This document shows positions 20,284 to 32,410 of a stretch of 64,000 nucleotides of DNA, piece after piece. The notes under the pieces were generated by a model, which was given only the letters and a program-made list of their open reading frames with translations, was not told the origin of the DNA and did not search any database. A program made the position numbers and the translations under genes. The first letter of the stretch is position 1. Every line of letters starts with the position of its first letter. The stretch is taken from the NCBI RefSeq assembly GCF_963678635.1, contig NC_087066.1, positions 13,252,517-13,316,516 of the forward strand, given 5' to 3'. Source of the stretch: Symsagittifera roscoffensis. Taxonomy: Eukaryota; Xenacoelomorpha; Acoela; Convolutidae.

Positions 20284-21960
20284 GTGACACTTACTATTTA
20301 TTTAGAAAGGCTTGAGTAAAGAGTATATTTGAATATTCCAGCCTGCATGACTGTTTTTAATCAACTAGGAAAATTGATCATTTTGTGGTGACATGAAAGG
20401 CTTGGGTAATCTCTTGAAGATGGAGTTTGTTTCATTGTTCTTTCTAACCACAGAGTTCCTTCATTTTAATTTTCAGGACAATAACTACTAAAACTTCCGA
20501 AGGGAAGAAGCATAGGAGGATAATTTTAGCCTGATGGTTGGCAGGACTGTCCTGCAAACTAACACCTTTTAAATCCTAGGAGAAAAAGTTTTAAATCAGG
20601 GCATAGAAGTTGGAAGTCAGAAAAAATATTTCATCTTAAGTCATTTCCTCAAAATGCAGATTAGTGAATAAATTTAGAAGGCTATAGTAGAGTAGTATGA
20701 TGCCATTTATATTCTGCAGTGAGTCGATATAACGCGGATAAAAGTAATTTCGTGCATTTTGTAAATTCTGTTCGATGACACTGTACCAATTTTACAAACA
20801 TTGCGAGATTCAACAATGGGGACATTGACCGGGCTGTCCGGGGAGCATGTGACATTCGACCAGAATGGACAAAACTGCAGATTGGATGGATTCGAAATTT
20901 TAGCAGCTAACCTTCCGAATTAGCAGTTTTGAAGTATTAGCAGTGTTATTGGAACGATTAGTCAAACTGTGAAGGCTGGAATATTCTGGTATTTCGAATT
21001 TTAACGTCGTATTTCTGAGAAGCGTCAGAATCGGCCATTTTGGAAGAAAACCAGAAAAAATAAGAAAAACAATATTTGCGATAGCGATAACTACGAGAAT
21101 AGTGATTGAAAAACAACAACGAATTGCAGAGTTAGCAGAGACCGCTCCGAGTTGCAACTATTGTGTCGCTACAATAGTTGCAAGGCCGTTCACAACAACG
21201 GTGAAGGGTAGAAGACAACCTTCCCGAAGGAAGATAAGGACGTTATTTCCCCGGATTCAGGAATCCGGAGGGGTCTCGGGAGTTGAACTGAAACTTTTAT
21301 ATAAACTTTTAGCTTCCCAGTTATGTCTTGAATTTAATTTAATTAACATTTGAATTCATTTTGCAAGGATGAGAAGCTAGGAGTTGGGGGAAAGGGTTGA
21401 TCCATCTTCGATGGAGATGATGATTTTTATCAACTGAACAAAATCAATAATATTCAATAAATAGTTGTAGCCCTGATTTTAGGAGTGACCTCGTGGTCTG
21501 GGGATACTGAGACCCAGCCATGAGCTCACTAATTTTGCATGTAAACAAGTTAATTTGAGCGTTCTGGTCGAAGCCGGAGAACAGTAACGTTTTTGTCGAC
21601 CCGATGTTAGAAAGACCACCAAAAGAACTGGCTTTGGTAGAGACGGTGAAAAGCATGTAGAGCTTAGTTTAGACGCTGGTCAGTCGTTTTATAGCTTAGC
21701 TTTATTTTCCGTCGATATGTACTTCCGGGCGATTGTTAGATTACTCAATAATTTAACCCATTCCAACCAAAATATTTTTGAGTAAATAATCTGAATACGT
21801 AACTAATAATAGTTCTGCACTGTTTTACTAATGCATTGCCTTTTTGGTATAGCAACAAAAGTATTTTTTCTTCTTCAGCAATTAAGGTTTCTAAAAATGA
21901 ATTTTAAAAAGGGTTAAACACGTTTAAAATTACGTTTTCAAAAATCACGGTATAATTTTC
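20284..21960. other. unique AT-rich DNA upstream of the RBM45-like gene; hairpin cluster
   Basis: No convincing exon is seen. The short + frame at 21102-21353 is not recognised. Positions 21152-21268 contain several closely spaced stem-loops, the best with a 13-bp perfect stem and 6-nt loop (21152-21183) and a 7-bp stem with 4-nt loop (21251-21268). A 5' UTR exon of the downstream gene may lie here, because an acceptor AG (21961-21962) precedes its start codon. Confidence 0.4.
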
Positions 21961-21995
21961 AGACTTTCCACTTGCATTGACTGACTTATACCACT

Positions 21996-22154
21996 ATGGA
22001 GTCGTCTAGATCTGACTCAATCGCAGAGCCTCATCACAACATGCAAGACTATGATACAAACAGTCCTCCCAATTCAAGACTCTTCGTCGTTTGTAGCAAG
22101 ACTTTTTCCGAGGATGATATCAGAGAAATCTTCTCATCGCATGGCGAAATTCAG
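21996..22154 (+). CDS. RBM45: RBM45-like gene, coding exon 1
   Basis: 53 codons, from the start ATG to CAG before the donor gtaaat at 22155. It encodes a polar N-terminus and the first half of RRM1 (RNP2 RLFVVC). The upstream sequence ...ataattttcag (AG at 21961-21962) looks like a splice acceptor, so the 5' UTR is probably split. Confidence 0.88.
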
Positions 22155-25100
22155 GTAAATTATCAGCAGGTTACAAGAAATGTTCGCTTGCCCAAACAGC
22201 AGGACTCCTCAGCTTTCGTTATTAGCAGTCCAGCTATCAACCTTATTCGTTTGATGTAAGCCCAGGACGACTAAGGTCAGTGGTTCGAGTCAGACCTGAA
22301 GCAGTAGTTTTGCACTGGAAATATTCAGCTTTCGAAATTGATGTCGAAAAATTGCTTGCTTGTTGTTTTTTCGTCGGCATAGTGTTTATTTTTTTTCGGC
22401 GGCTACAGGATATACTTTTTTTATTTAACAATTTCCTATGTTCATATTTTCTTCCAATCACGTTTTAATTGCTGAATGGTTTTAAGCATGAGTGAATTAA
22501 AGTCAAACATGTGTGAAAATTTTACTATGAAAGTTTTTGGTGGCTAGCGTCCGGTGTTTTGGTTTTAATGTGTCTGCCTTTCAAGCTGCTTTTTTGAGTT
22601 AGATCCCGTAACGTTAAAAATTTTTCATTTGTTCTTTTTTCATTCGAGGCCTGTTCAAAACTTACTTTTCGTCACGTGTGTTTGCAAAGCACAGCTTCGC
22701 CTGTTTTGAATTATGGCTTAAAACAGTTTTTTCTACTTTATGCCGAAAAAATCTCATTTGAGACAGAGTATTTTGAATTGACTATTTATCCTGCCTGTTT
22801 ACATTGACTGTATACCTTGAAAATTTAAAATTGTTGATGCAGTACTTTAAAAAAAAGCTCAATTAAAATGGGCCCTTTCTTCATGCGACGGTCCGTGCAC
22901 AGGTTGGAAAGGGCCATACCAATGCTATATAAATACATTGGCAAAATTTTATTAGTAAATCAAGTCGAATTTAAAGCATCCAGAGAATTGTCAATTAAAA
23001 TTTACCCTTCTCGATTGTAGCACAGATAGAATTGTCTATATTGGATGTATTTCAAAGTTTTTTGCACACCCTGAGGCAGAGGATTGCACTGCTCAGAAGT
23101 GCAAAACTTATTTTTGTTTTTATAAAGCTTAATGTGTCCGAGTATGATTCGTTCCGTTTTCCGCTTAGTTTCTCTGCTAGTTTCTGGACGGTTTTTGTAG
23201 AGCCTGGTGCTGCTCCTCCGTTACACGCAAAATTTATGGAACAAAGCTGCTTTGTTCGACTTCCTGAATTATTTGTTGGTTTTTAATGTTTTGACAGTCA
23301 TGATAGTTGTAGACGTCAGATATAGTTTTAGGGCAGGATTTTGCATGGGGGTTGAAAATTGTTACATCGAAAAAGGGTCGGCTGAAACGGTCTTCCAAGA
23401 GTCCATTTGCTTTGATGTCAAGTCGAGCATTGTCTTCAGTAGTGGTTGTTTTGTTGTGAAAGGTTTCGCCTTCCAACGATTGAAGTTTCGGCTCTATTTC
23501 AACATCATGAGATACTTCGTCCAGGAGTGTCGCAAAAGTATCACGAGTTTCATTATGTCTTATGTGAGTCTATCCACCTTTGGGGCAGTGTAGAGAGTGG
23601 GTCAGTGTGAATGGTTGTCCACATGGGTATGTATGTGGAGTGTTTGGTGGTTCCATCCATGTCTCAGATGAAAACCATTTTTAAACTCTGATTTGTCGAG
23701 GGAAAATTGTATTTTAAGGGTAGCACGCTTAGCCAATTTGAAATTCGATGCTCCTTTCTGTGATGCTAGATTTATTGTCAGCTTTTTTCTGATGAGCAAT
23801 TATTCATAATTTTGACTTTTTTTGAGAGTGTGATGTTCTGTCTCTCAATTTTGATGTTTCTAATTATCAGAGTTTGTTCCGTTTCAGCTTTTTCAGGATC
23901 AATGTTTTGTAACGGATCACAAATGGCTCGTGGCCACTCATAATTTCTGGAAAAGTTCGTGTTAATGAGGAGTTCTAATCCTCCCATTCTTAGTGGTAGT
24001 GCAAGAAAGCTGCGGTTTTCGTCGGTTATGTGGTTTTTACCAGTAATACAAGGAAGTAGCTGCTGTCTTACGTTTTTCTCGATTTCATTCATTTTCTTTT
24101 GTGATGATTTTCAAGTATGCAATTTGTGATGATTTTCAAGCTATTTTGGAAAGTTTTTTTGTTAGGGTAGTTGTTGTTTTTTATGTTTCTCTTCTCATGT
24201 ATTTATCGCATGCTGATGGTGTTCCTATAACCGATCCAAGGACTCTAAAACCGTCTACTATTGTAATATTTGTGCCTTCGAATACTTTTATGACGCTTTC
24301 CCGACTAGTATCCTTTAATATGAGTTGACACTTGGAAGGCTTCACCTTGTAGCCGGAAGCCTTTTCGTGCACATTCAGATTGTCCAGTATTGCGCGGAGA
24401 CTGAGATCACCTCCAGCGCTTCCGTCATCTGCGTACCATTTTTGAGTGACATTTGGTTTTTGCAGGAGCTCGATCAGTGGGATTATCCCAATTCCGTACA
24501 TAGCCATTGCGAGTGGATCACCATGCGCTGTACCTTTGGTAGATGTCAAAACTCTGTTATTGACATAAAAATTTGAGGGCTGTTTATATGAGTTGGCCAG
24601 ACATGTTGTAGTTCCGGACAGGATTTCTTTATTTTTTAGAGCAATTTCTCTATTGAGCGAGTTGAAGGAATTTTCTGCATCAATAAGTAGTATGGCGTCC
24701 GTTTCCGGTTTCTCAAACTCGATCCTCAAGCTGTGGATAGCATATTCGATTCCAAACTTCTGGCCAAAGCAGAGTTGGAAATTTTTTCTGAGATTTTTAA
24801 GGTCTGATTGCATACATTGGGTGATTGCTTTGCCAAATATTCGTCTCAGAGCCTCGCCTATACGAATTGGCGTTACCCCCTGGATGTTTGTCCAGAGGTA
24901 TCAGATGACACGAGTTGTACGCCGTTAGGTTTTCATGGGTGAGAACTTTTCTTGCTGTTGTATAGGATAGCTTTGAAATTGTTTTGCAAAGCTCATTGGA
25001 TGTCTGGTTGAAGTGAGTTAATATCCTTCTCCATTCGCACGCATCTAGACCTGAGCGACTGTGGCTTCCGTGCGTTTTCAGGGTTGATTTTCGAACTGTC

Positions 25101-28100
25101 CTGGCGTTTATTTGTACCAGAGTGATGGTATGGCATTGTCTTCACTTACTTCAGTTATATAGTTAGTGCTCGCTGTTTTGCCTTGGGAGCGTTTTTCTTT
25201 CAGGATACTAAGGAATGTTTTTCCTTCAATGACTTCGTTTAGGAGAAGTACTCCTTTTAATTTTTTGTCTGAAAGGCAGACAATGGCGCAAGATATTTTG
25301 CCTGTACTCATTAGTTTATCGAATTGTTTAACTTCCTCGTTTACTTCGTTCTTCTGTTTTGGATGTCTAATTTGGAGAGCTTTCGCTTCAGTGAAAAATT
25401 CGTCTAGTAGGCCTTGCTTCCATAAAATTACGCGGTGGATCAGAGTTTTGGAATTGGATCCGTTTGTTTCTGATTTGGTTTTAGGTAACTTAAATTTTTA
25501 CGTCGCCAGGGCAGATCAATCAAGAGTGGTTGTGTGGCATCCCTAAATCGACGCCATTTAGCTGGTTGCTATAATTCACTATGATATTTGAACTCACAAA
25601 GTCATGAAAATCAATATGTAAAGCCTATGTTATTTAAAATTGAAATTTGCTTACGGGAAACAAGAGCTTGCTCACATTTGGAACCAAATTTAAATCGATA
25701 GACCGACTAGGAAATAGAAATTAACGCTCACATTTTTATCGAAGAGATCAGCTGAAGGTTTTTGTCGAACATCTGAGCCAAGCAATCTGAGTCGAAGAAA
25801 CAGCCTAACTCTGCACTGAAACATCGGGAATATAATTATCTAGAAATCAGTAATTTTAATTGAAAACATGGATATTATACCTCTGTTAAGTTTTATTTTT
25901 CAGTTTTCTTAGTTCATTTTTATTTCAGTTTACAGCAAGCCTTTGATAATGCCTTTTAATAACACAATATGTTACTAATGCTCATGCGAAGTGTTTTGTT
26001 TCCCGGATTTTTTCAAAGTTTTTTTTGTCTATTCGGAATTTTTGGATCATGTTTTTTTTTTACCGAAACTTGTGTTTTTTCTCCTTTTCATCTGATAGTT
26101 ATGAGAATGAAATTAATGTGTATTTTGGAGCATGATTCTTTCTGATTTGAAGGTAATTGATTTCTATAGGAATTGCAAAGGGGTAGTTTTGGATATCAGC
26201 CGACGATTTCTTCAACAGTCGTGATTGGAAAGATATTAAAAAGTTTTCCGAGTGTTGAATAAACGATTTGAAATTTTACTCTAATTTGGAGCGAGGAAAG
26301 CTAGCTAGGAGGTTTTATTACACTTGCGATCACCTTAGTGTGTTATTACGAACATTCTTTTTTCTAAGCTAACATGCAAATAAAAGTGTTGATTAAAAGT
26401 GTTCACTTCTTCGGAAATTCCACTGTAGCATTGGAAATTGCATAGCATCTGTTCTCTCCTTTTCTTGTGCCTAGTGTTTATCTTATATTAGGCTTCTGTG
26501 GCTGAACGGTTAGTGTGTGAGACTCATAATCTCTAGGTCGCAGTTTTGAATTTAAGAAATCTATTTTTTATTGCACTTTACAGAGCTGTTGTTTGTCGTT
26601 TTGTGTAAAACATTGTTGTGTAAAATTCAAGTAGTGGAAAATAAATTTAGAAGCTACTTTTAATTCTTCCTTGGATATACAAAATTAGTTTTAATCAAAA
26701 AAATAATTCAGGAAAAAATTTAAAAAAATGTTCTTTTTTTGTTTGTTTGTTATTCATTTTTTGGAGACAGCTGTTGTCTATTATTTTTAATTCACTAGCT
26801 TTATACACGCTTATATGATTCTCCAATCGCACCTCGACACTAATATGATTTTTTTTGAATGTGGTTGGAACATTCTGTGCTGTGCTACGTGCACAACAAG
26901 TGTCTATGCTTTTTGTTGTTTGTATTTATTTTACTAGGTTTTCATCTTCTTTAGGATGTCTACATAATACGTGACAAAACTCCCTCTCGAGCCAGCAAAG
27001 GAGTGTGCTTCATTAAGTTTTACAAGTCATCGGACGCTTGTAAAGCGATGGAGGAGCTGAACGGCAAACATGTAAAAGACTCGGAAAGACCTATCAAAGT
27101 GCTTATGGCACAGAGCCGCACCAACGAGAGGTCCTGGTCGTACCCCTCCGGAGGGTCTAACTCCCATGGACTTGCGAGTAGTAGGGGTGCTGCGTTTGCG
27201 ACTGAGGAGGAACAACTGGACAATCTACTGCGTCTGTTTGTGACTGTGGACAAGAAACAAACTCAAGACCAGATCAAAAATTATTTTCAGAAGTTTGGAA
27301 TCGTTGATCACGTCCACATACTCAAGGTAAACACCTACCGTGGTTGTTTTAATCATTAAAATTTAGAACTTAAAATTAAAGTTTTCTAAATGGCTTGTTA
27401 TGGTGTCGGTTACTATGGCTCTTGTTGCTAAGGATAAGGAATCTGGTGAGTCACGTGGCGTGGCTTATGTGAAGTTCTACCGAGCGAGTCACGCAGCCCA
27501 GGCTCTGGAGGAGGCTGCTCCGGAGTACAAGGCTATTCTCGCGGATCCCAGACCCCCAAAGGGAGGCCCGGTCATCCCCTCGAACCAGTCGTACACGTAT
27601 AGTGTAGGACCCTATAACTCGCATAACTCGTTTGCTGTGCCTAACATGTACGGATCTAAGAATGGAGCCTCTCCTAACGACTCTGTTGGTCATCACTCTA
27701 TGCATCACCCAGGTAAAAACAGCTAGAAAATTAAAACACAGCTAGGCATTCAACAATATGTTACTTGATATAATAGATGAGCATTTAATTTTCTCATAAG
27801 CTGGGCTATAAATGCCTTTAGTTTTGCTTTGATTAATTTTATATCAATGGAGTTAATCTATCCTAAATGGCACCAGAAATTTGTGAATGTTTGATGGTAT
27901 ATGTATATTTGGCTTTATTTGTTTAATATTTTGTAGGCTATCAGCCTCCGGTCTTTGGTTACTCCTCGAATGGTCTCAGTCCCAATGGTGCTCCACCCAT
28001 CACGCCTCTCTTCCCACCGGCGCCACCACCTACCAACCACCCCCACGCGCTCAGCAACGCCGGTGCTGCTGGAGCCGGACTGACCGCAATGCTTCAAATG

Positions 28101-29171
28101 GCTGCTTGCGGCGACGATGGTGCAGTAACTTCATGGATTAGTCCCCCACACCCAGCTGGAAACAACCCCGCACCCACCAATTTGACCGCTCAGGTACTGC
28201 CATCATACGAGCATATCAACATGGCCTGTAGAACTCTAGGCTACTCGTCTTGCCGCATTCTGGCCACGGTGGATCCGAGGTCATCTGAAAGCCAGTTGAG
28301 AGGAATCTTTGATCTGATTCCAGGACTGGAGTCTTTTAGACTCGGAGGCGATAATAGAAAGCAAGGATCGAATGGAAATGCCTACGTTAATTACGCTACA
28401 CCTTTTGCGGCCTACTACGCATCTCAGAAACTAAATGGACTTGAGTTCCCACCGGGTTTCAAAATAACCGCGAAGCATTTAGATGACACCTACTCGGATA
28501 GCAATAGTGCCAGGTACACTAACAACAACGTTGCCTCAAACATGAGCGGTCCAGCTCATATCATGAACCTGCAAATGTCACGTGCAATGCTTTTGGGACA
28601 CCTAGGAGCCGTTGGAAACATCAATACAATGTCAATGGCCAACGGGCCTTCTTTAGTAAAGAATGGATCCCCGAAAACATTTCAGAGCACGTCGGTTCCA
28701 ATGCCGACGATGGGAACCGGCGATTCTCAGGAAATGGAGATGATAGTCAATGGAGCTAGAGGGTTTGTGTACCAGCCTGCCATTCACACAAATGCAGTCA
28801 GTGCTTCAGCAGAGAGCTACCCTAGTTTCACGTCATCGTCCAGCGGAGGAAGTGCCTCTAATGGACCGACTCTTGCCAAAAACTCGTCCACAGGGAATCT
28901 GCAGAATCAGGGATCAGCTGATCAGAGCGGCAGGAAAACGAAAAGAGGCTTAAATAACGGGGGATCCAATGGAAACCAAAATAGAAGAAACAATTCAACA
29001 GGGGCACTAAAGAATAGCAGCAGCAGCAACAATGGAGCCGCGACTAGCCAATCACAGCAGAGAAACTTCGTGTCTTCGTCGGCGTCTAGCGGCGGTAGCA
29101 CGGGGAACGTAGTGTCTTTAACCAACGGTGCAGCAACAGCAGCCGCCGCCGCAACTAACGGATCGTACTGA
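21996..29171 (+). CDS. RBM45: RBM45-like RNA-binding protein, four coding exons
   Basis: A predicted 681-aa RNA-binding protein; RBM45 (DRB1) in vertebrates is a nuclear RNA-binding protein of about 480 aa with RRMs. Exons 21996-22154, 26955-27326, 27433-27712 and 27937-29171 join in frame (phases 0, 0, 1) with GT-AG borders. RRM1 is residues 27-108 (RLFVVCSKTFSEDDIREIF; GVCFIKFYKS), RRM2 is 145-217 (RLFVTVDKKQTQDQIKNYF; GVAYVKFYRA) and RRM3 is about 376-453 (LRGIFDLIPGLESFRLG; AYVNYATPFAAYYASQKLNG). The 'FDLIPGLE' and 'LNGLEFPPG' phrases are typical of RBM45 RRM3. A Pro-rich linker precedes RRM3. RRM4, present in vertebrate RBM45, is missing; a Ser/Asn/Gly-rich tail (454-681) ends the protein. 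The first ATG follows a likely UTR splice acceptor at 21961-21962. Confidence 0.9.
23050..25530 (-). pseudogene. antisense LINE remnant (R2-like family) in RBM45 intron 1
   Basis: Reading on the - strand from about 25530 there is a pre-RT region (LIHRVILWKQGLLDEFF, KLMSTGKISCAIVCLSD) and an RT palm with LLIDAENSFNSLNR, GTAHGDPLAMAMYGI and WYADDGSAGG (24181-24813), so the YADD box is intact. Then follow a thumb LPLRMGGLELL (about 24000), a nuclease-like pair ARLDIKANG...FFDVTIFNPHA (about 23310-23400), and a C-terminus (SFIKTKISFALLSSAILCLR) ending at a stop at 23052-23054. Several frameshifts and stops make it inactive. It belongs to the same broad group as the LINE at 11845 but is clearly a different element, with little similarity. 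Confidence 0.8.
26321..26570 (+). repeat. dispersed tRNA-headed repeat related to the satellite array
   Basis: The sequence from 26321 (cgatcaccttagtg, acgaacattc, caaataaaagtgtt, cactgtagcattgga, ctgttctct) matches one unit of the 32411-36968 array. It then runs into a tRNA-like segment at 26491-26560: A-box-like GTGGCTGAACGGTTAG and an anticodon arm GACTCATAATCT followed by AGGTCGCAG, resembling an elongator tRNA-Met. The array units keep only the first part of this head. It is a candidate SINE-type copy outside the array. Confidence 0.65.
26955..27326 (+). CDS. RBM45: RBM45-like gene, coding exon 2
   Basis: 124 codons, phase 0 at both ends (acceptor ttctttag, donor gtaaac). It completes RRM1 (DVYIIRDK, RNP1 KGVCFIKF), passes a Ser/Gly linker and contains the first half of RRM2 up to VDHVHILK. 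Confidence 0.9.
27433..27712 (+). CDS. RBM45: RBM45-like gene, coding exon 3
   Basis: Starts with DKESGESRG after ...ttgctaag; this choice restores RRM2 continuity (HILK|DKESGESRGVAYVKF). It ends in phase 1 within a Gly codon, donor gtaaaa. It carries the second half of RRM2 and a Pro/Tyr/Ser-rich linker. Confidence 0.88.
27937..29171 (+). CDS. RBM45: RBM45-like gene, last coding exon
   Basis: Begins in phase 1 after attttgtag and ends at TGA 29169-29171. It encodes a Pro-rich linker (PPITPLFPPAPPPTNHP), RRM3 and a long low-complexity tail rich in Ser, Asn, Gly and Ala (for example NNGGSNGNQNRRNNSTG, GAATAAAAATNG). The tail has an Arg/Lys patch (SGRKTKRGL) that could serve as a nuclear signal. 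Confidence 0.9.
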
Positions 29172-32100
29172 CTTACAACTAGCCAAAAGAGAAATAAGAA
29201 ACAAAATAAACCAAAACACAATGTAAAGCTCTACAACAAACTATAAAAACACAACCAGGAGTTCATCATGTAGTACCAAAACATGAATGAACATGCGAAG
29301 TAATTCTTTCCTTATTATTACTAATACTAACTTTGGTACTTATATTTGTAGTCAATTATGTTTTTCGGGCCAGTTAAGACTGGATAGTGTGTTCATAAAT
29401 ATCGCCAAGTTAATAACCGGAAGAAAACGGATGAAAAACTGGCCCGTAACTCTGGTACTCTAGACTTTAAAAGTTGAAGCTACTACAATACTAAAAAAAT
29501 ACTGCTGAGCAGTTGAACCATTTAAGTTAACGATCTACAGAAAAGTTCACTTGTGGCGCTTGCCTCTGGTGACTGGCATCAGAACCACTCATCATACAAT
29601 GTGCAGATTTAAAATTAGTGTCTGTTATCGCGGACTAATCGTGTCATTGCTACTAACTACTAAAGGAATCACTAGAAGTCGAATGAATCTGGTTGTCATT
29701 CGTGAATGTTCTCCCTTATATCATAGATAATTATAGAATATAGAAAATGTTCGGCTTTCCGAACTTTCTAAGATTTGATTGGACGATGGAAATTAAGTTT
29801 AAGCTAGTTTGCTATGTATATCAGCCTGTTTTATTGGATCACTATGATATTAGGGGACGTTTTCACAACCAATGCTCTAGTGCCCCAACCCAAGATTGTG
29901 AATGAGTAATTCCTCGACCTATCGCCAACCAATGTAACTAAACGACCAAACCAAGAGGCCTTTTGTTAACATTCACTGACATCGAAATCTCCAACCAGTA
30001 CATGTAACTTAATCCAACCAATCCAGAAGTTATAATCTAAATTGTTAATCAAATTCAACTTGTAGAAAAAGACCACTGCTATGTGATATGATATGTAGTA
30101 TTTTACCTGGATTCTCTTTACAATTAGTTTGTTTTTGAAACTTAGCCATAGAAGCATTAATTGTCCAAGTCTAAATATCCATAGTTTTATTTGTGCCTAC
30201 TTCTGAGAAATTTAATGTCATTTATTTTCTAAGCCGAAATGTTGTGTAGTTTGTGAGTCTTTGCACCAAGTATGAATTTCGTTGAATTTGTACTTTTGAA
30301 ATTTTGGTCTGATTTGAAGGATTTCAATAACGTGTCGCTAAAAGGATTCATGCAAAGAGCTACTGGACAGGTTAAAATTGGGGCTAATATAGAGTGTAGT
30401 TGCCTACTAGTATCGATTGATCAGCTCAGGTGTTTATTTTCCAATGTAAGACTCTCCTCCCCTTTTGATTCCACACACTAGAGTGCACCAAGTGATATTA
30501 ATCAGTAGAAACCAAGTTTGACAATTTGGCGATGTTGTTTTGCACTGCCCCCCCCCCCCCCCCCTCATCTTTGCTTCCGTGCTGTGTTTCCGAGAAATGC
30601 AAGTGTGAAGTTGTAATAGAAGTGCATATATAGATGTATTTGTTGTGAGCTCGTTCGTCGACACACAGAAACCGCGAGTGGAGAAGCATTTAAATGAAGA
30701 TAGATGATATATTATTCGATATCAATATATTTGATTTATTTTGTTTGCTATTCTAATCTAATTTTAATTTGCTGCTCCTTTAAGCCAGCGTTTCCTAAAT
30801 TCAGTATTTTAACTCACCTGAGAGTTTTGGACAAATTGTCTTACTATAATGAGTGAAAGGGGACGAGACTATTGTTTGCAAATGTTTCCTAGAAATATTA
30901 TTATAGGAATTGGTTGATTTTTGCGAATAATATAAGAATGAGAATTTTTTTTCTCTGGTACATAAATCTGGTAGCATTGCAAAACAATAATTTACTTAAT
31001 AAACACAGCAACAGAGCGGACAACCTCTGGTCCTGCTGGTTGCATGATATTGGCTTTTATGCCAAGGAAGGGTGCATTGGGGGGGGGGGGGGGGGAGTGG
31101 GCAACCTCCCCGCTCACTCTGGGATTTGACATCTGGCCTTTCAGAGCGTCCCACCTTTGGCACTTGGATCTTAAGACATCAATTTTTTTTTAGCTCACCG
31201 ACACTGGCGCCATTGTATATTAATTTTAAGGGGTTAAGTGTCATTTGAATATTGACACTTACCCTCGATGCGGCTGACTTGCTCAATTTCATAAAAGTCA
31301 AATTTAACTACTGGGAACCAAATACTACACTTACATGCTATATTATTAACTCCAATTTTTTTGTATAATTATAGAACTTATTGACGTTTATTTTTTATCT
31401 TAAAATGTCAGGTAGCACTTTATACATTGATAAGAATCCGGCACCAGGTAAAAACCGGCACCAGTTAAATAAATTTTAAAACGAAAATGAAAAAATTACT
31501 TCCTTTTTCTTTCGTTTTTCCACTTCCTACAATTGTAACATCGTTCGAAACTCTTGAGCGTCATGTTGCTTTCATCCTATAATTGTTGTATCGCAAGTGG
31601 TGCGAGGCTCATCTTCGCCTCTGTGTTTGAACAGCCGCCGCACCCCTCTCGAGAATATCGTAGATCCGCTACTGCTACATGTTTTCAGCTTTTTTTTTTC
31701 TCAAAAATATATATTTCAGCATAATCAGTTAAAAAATAGTAAATATATAAGTATAATTGTGTTTTCACTTGGGTATTGTCGTGAATCACCAATAATATAA
31801 TGAAATACGTCCGTCCTGGTATAGCATACACCAGCGCTAACAAAGAAGTTAGTAAACCTAATAAAATGAAAACATTTCACAGAAAAGGAAATGCGCAAGT
31901 CAAAACTCTGTAATTACACTTGCGACTTGGATGCTTGAGGTCTGTGGTTCGATTCCCGTAGAGTCAATTTATTTTTTAAAACTCGTAAAGAGTGTTGCTC
32001 ATATCAGGCTTTTGTTACCAAAAAAAATATCAACAATATTCAAAAACTTATGAATTTGCCATGAGTTATCAATACGTGATGCCAAATTTTATAAAGCTTG

Positions 32101-32410
32101 TTCTTTCTACTGCAATTTATTTCTCTTTCAACCTTTTCTCTCAGTTGGGTAAACTTTTCATTTAGGTTTTTAGTTTAGTTAATATTTTAGTTACTTTTCA
32201 ATGATAGATGCGTACGTGTCGAGCTTTTTACAAGCACTTGAAATTTTGTGGATTAGATTTTGGTATTTTCGGATTCATCAACTCAGAATTTGCTAAGCGT
32301 AAGCGTAAGCGTAAGCTTGAAGTTTTGAACTTTTAATGCCCATTCAACACAGGATGTTTCTCTTACTACTTTGTCTTGGTATTTTTAGAACAATCGGCAG
32401 CATTAATTTT
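29172..32410. other. 3' UTR and intergenic DNA after the RBM45-like gene
   Basis: No coding exon is visible. An AATAAA lies only 34 nt after the stop (29205-29210) and is probably too close; the true 3' end is unknown. Two long homopolymers occur, C17 at 30548-30564 and G17 at 31079-31095. A tRNA-like B box (ggttcgattcc, 31946-31956) and a 'cgcaagt...cttcgcctctgtg' motif near 31590 mark SINE-like fragments. A short gcgtaa triplet repeat lies at about 32297-32314. Confidence 0.5.

Larger units (their letters stand above)
22155..26954 (+). other. RBM45-like gene, intron 1 (4.8 kb)
   Basis: The intron has donor gtaaat and acceptor ttctttag. It contains a tRNA-like B box (near 22284), a 9-bp stem (22871-22879 with 22917-22925), an antisense LINE remnant (23050-25530) and a repeat related to the 32-37 kb satellite (26321-26570). 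The rest (25560-26320 and 26571-26954) is AT-rich with nothing recognisable, apart from a weak match to the 3' end of the hairpin-element family near 26868. Confidence 0.85.

Noticed and set aside
21102-21353. 83-codon + frame upstream of the RBM45-like gene
   Set aside because: It overlaps the hairpin cluster, has no homology I can see and no splice or start context.
26491-26560. Functional tRNA-Met gene
   Set aside because: T-arm and acceptor stem do not pair and the segment is joined to a repeat body, so it is a SINE-type head.
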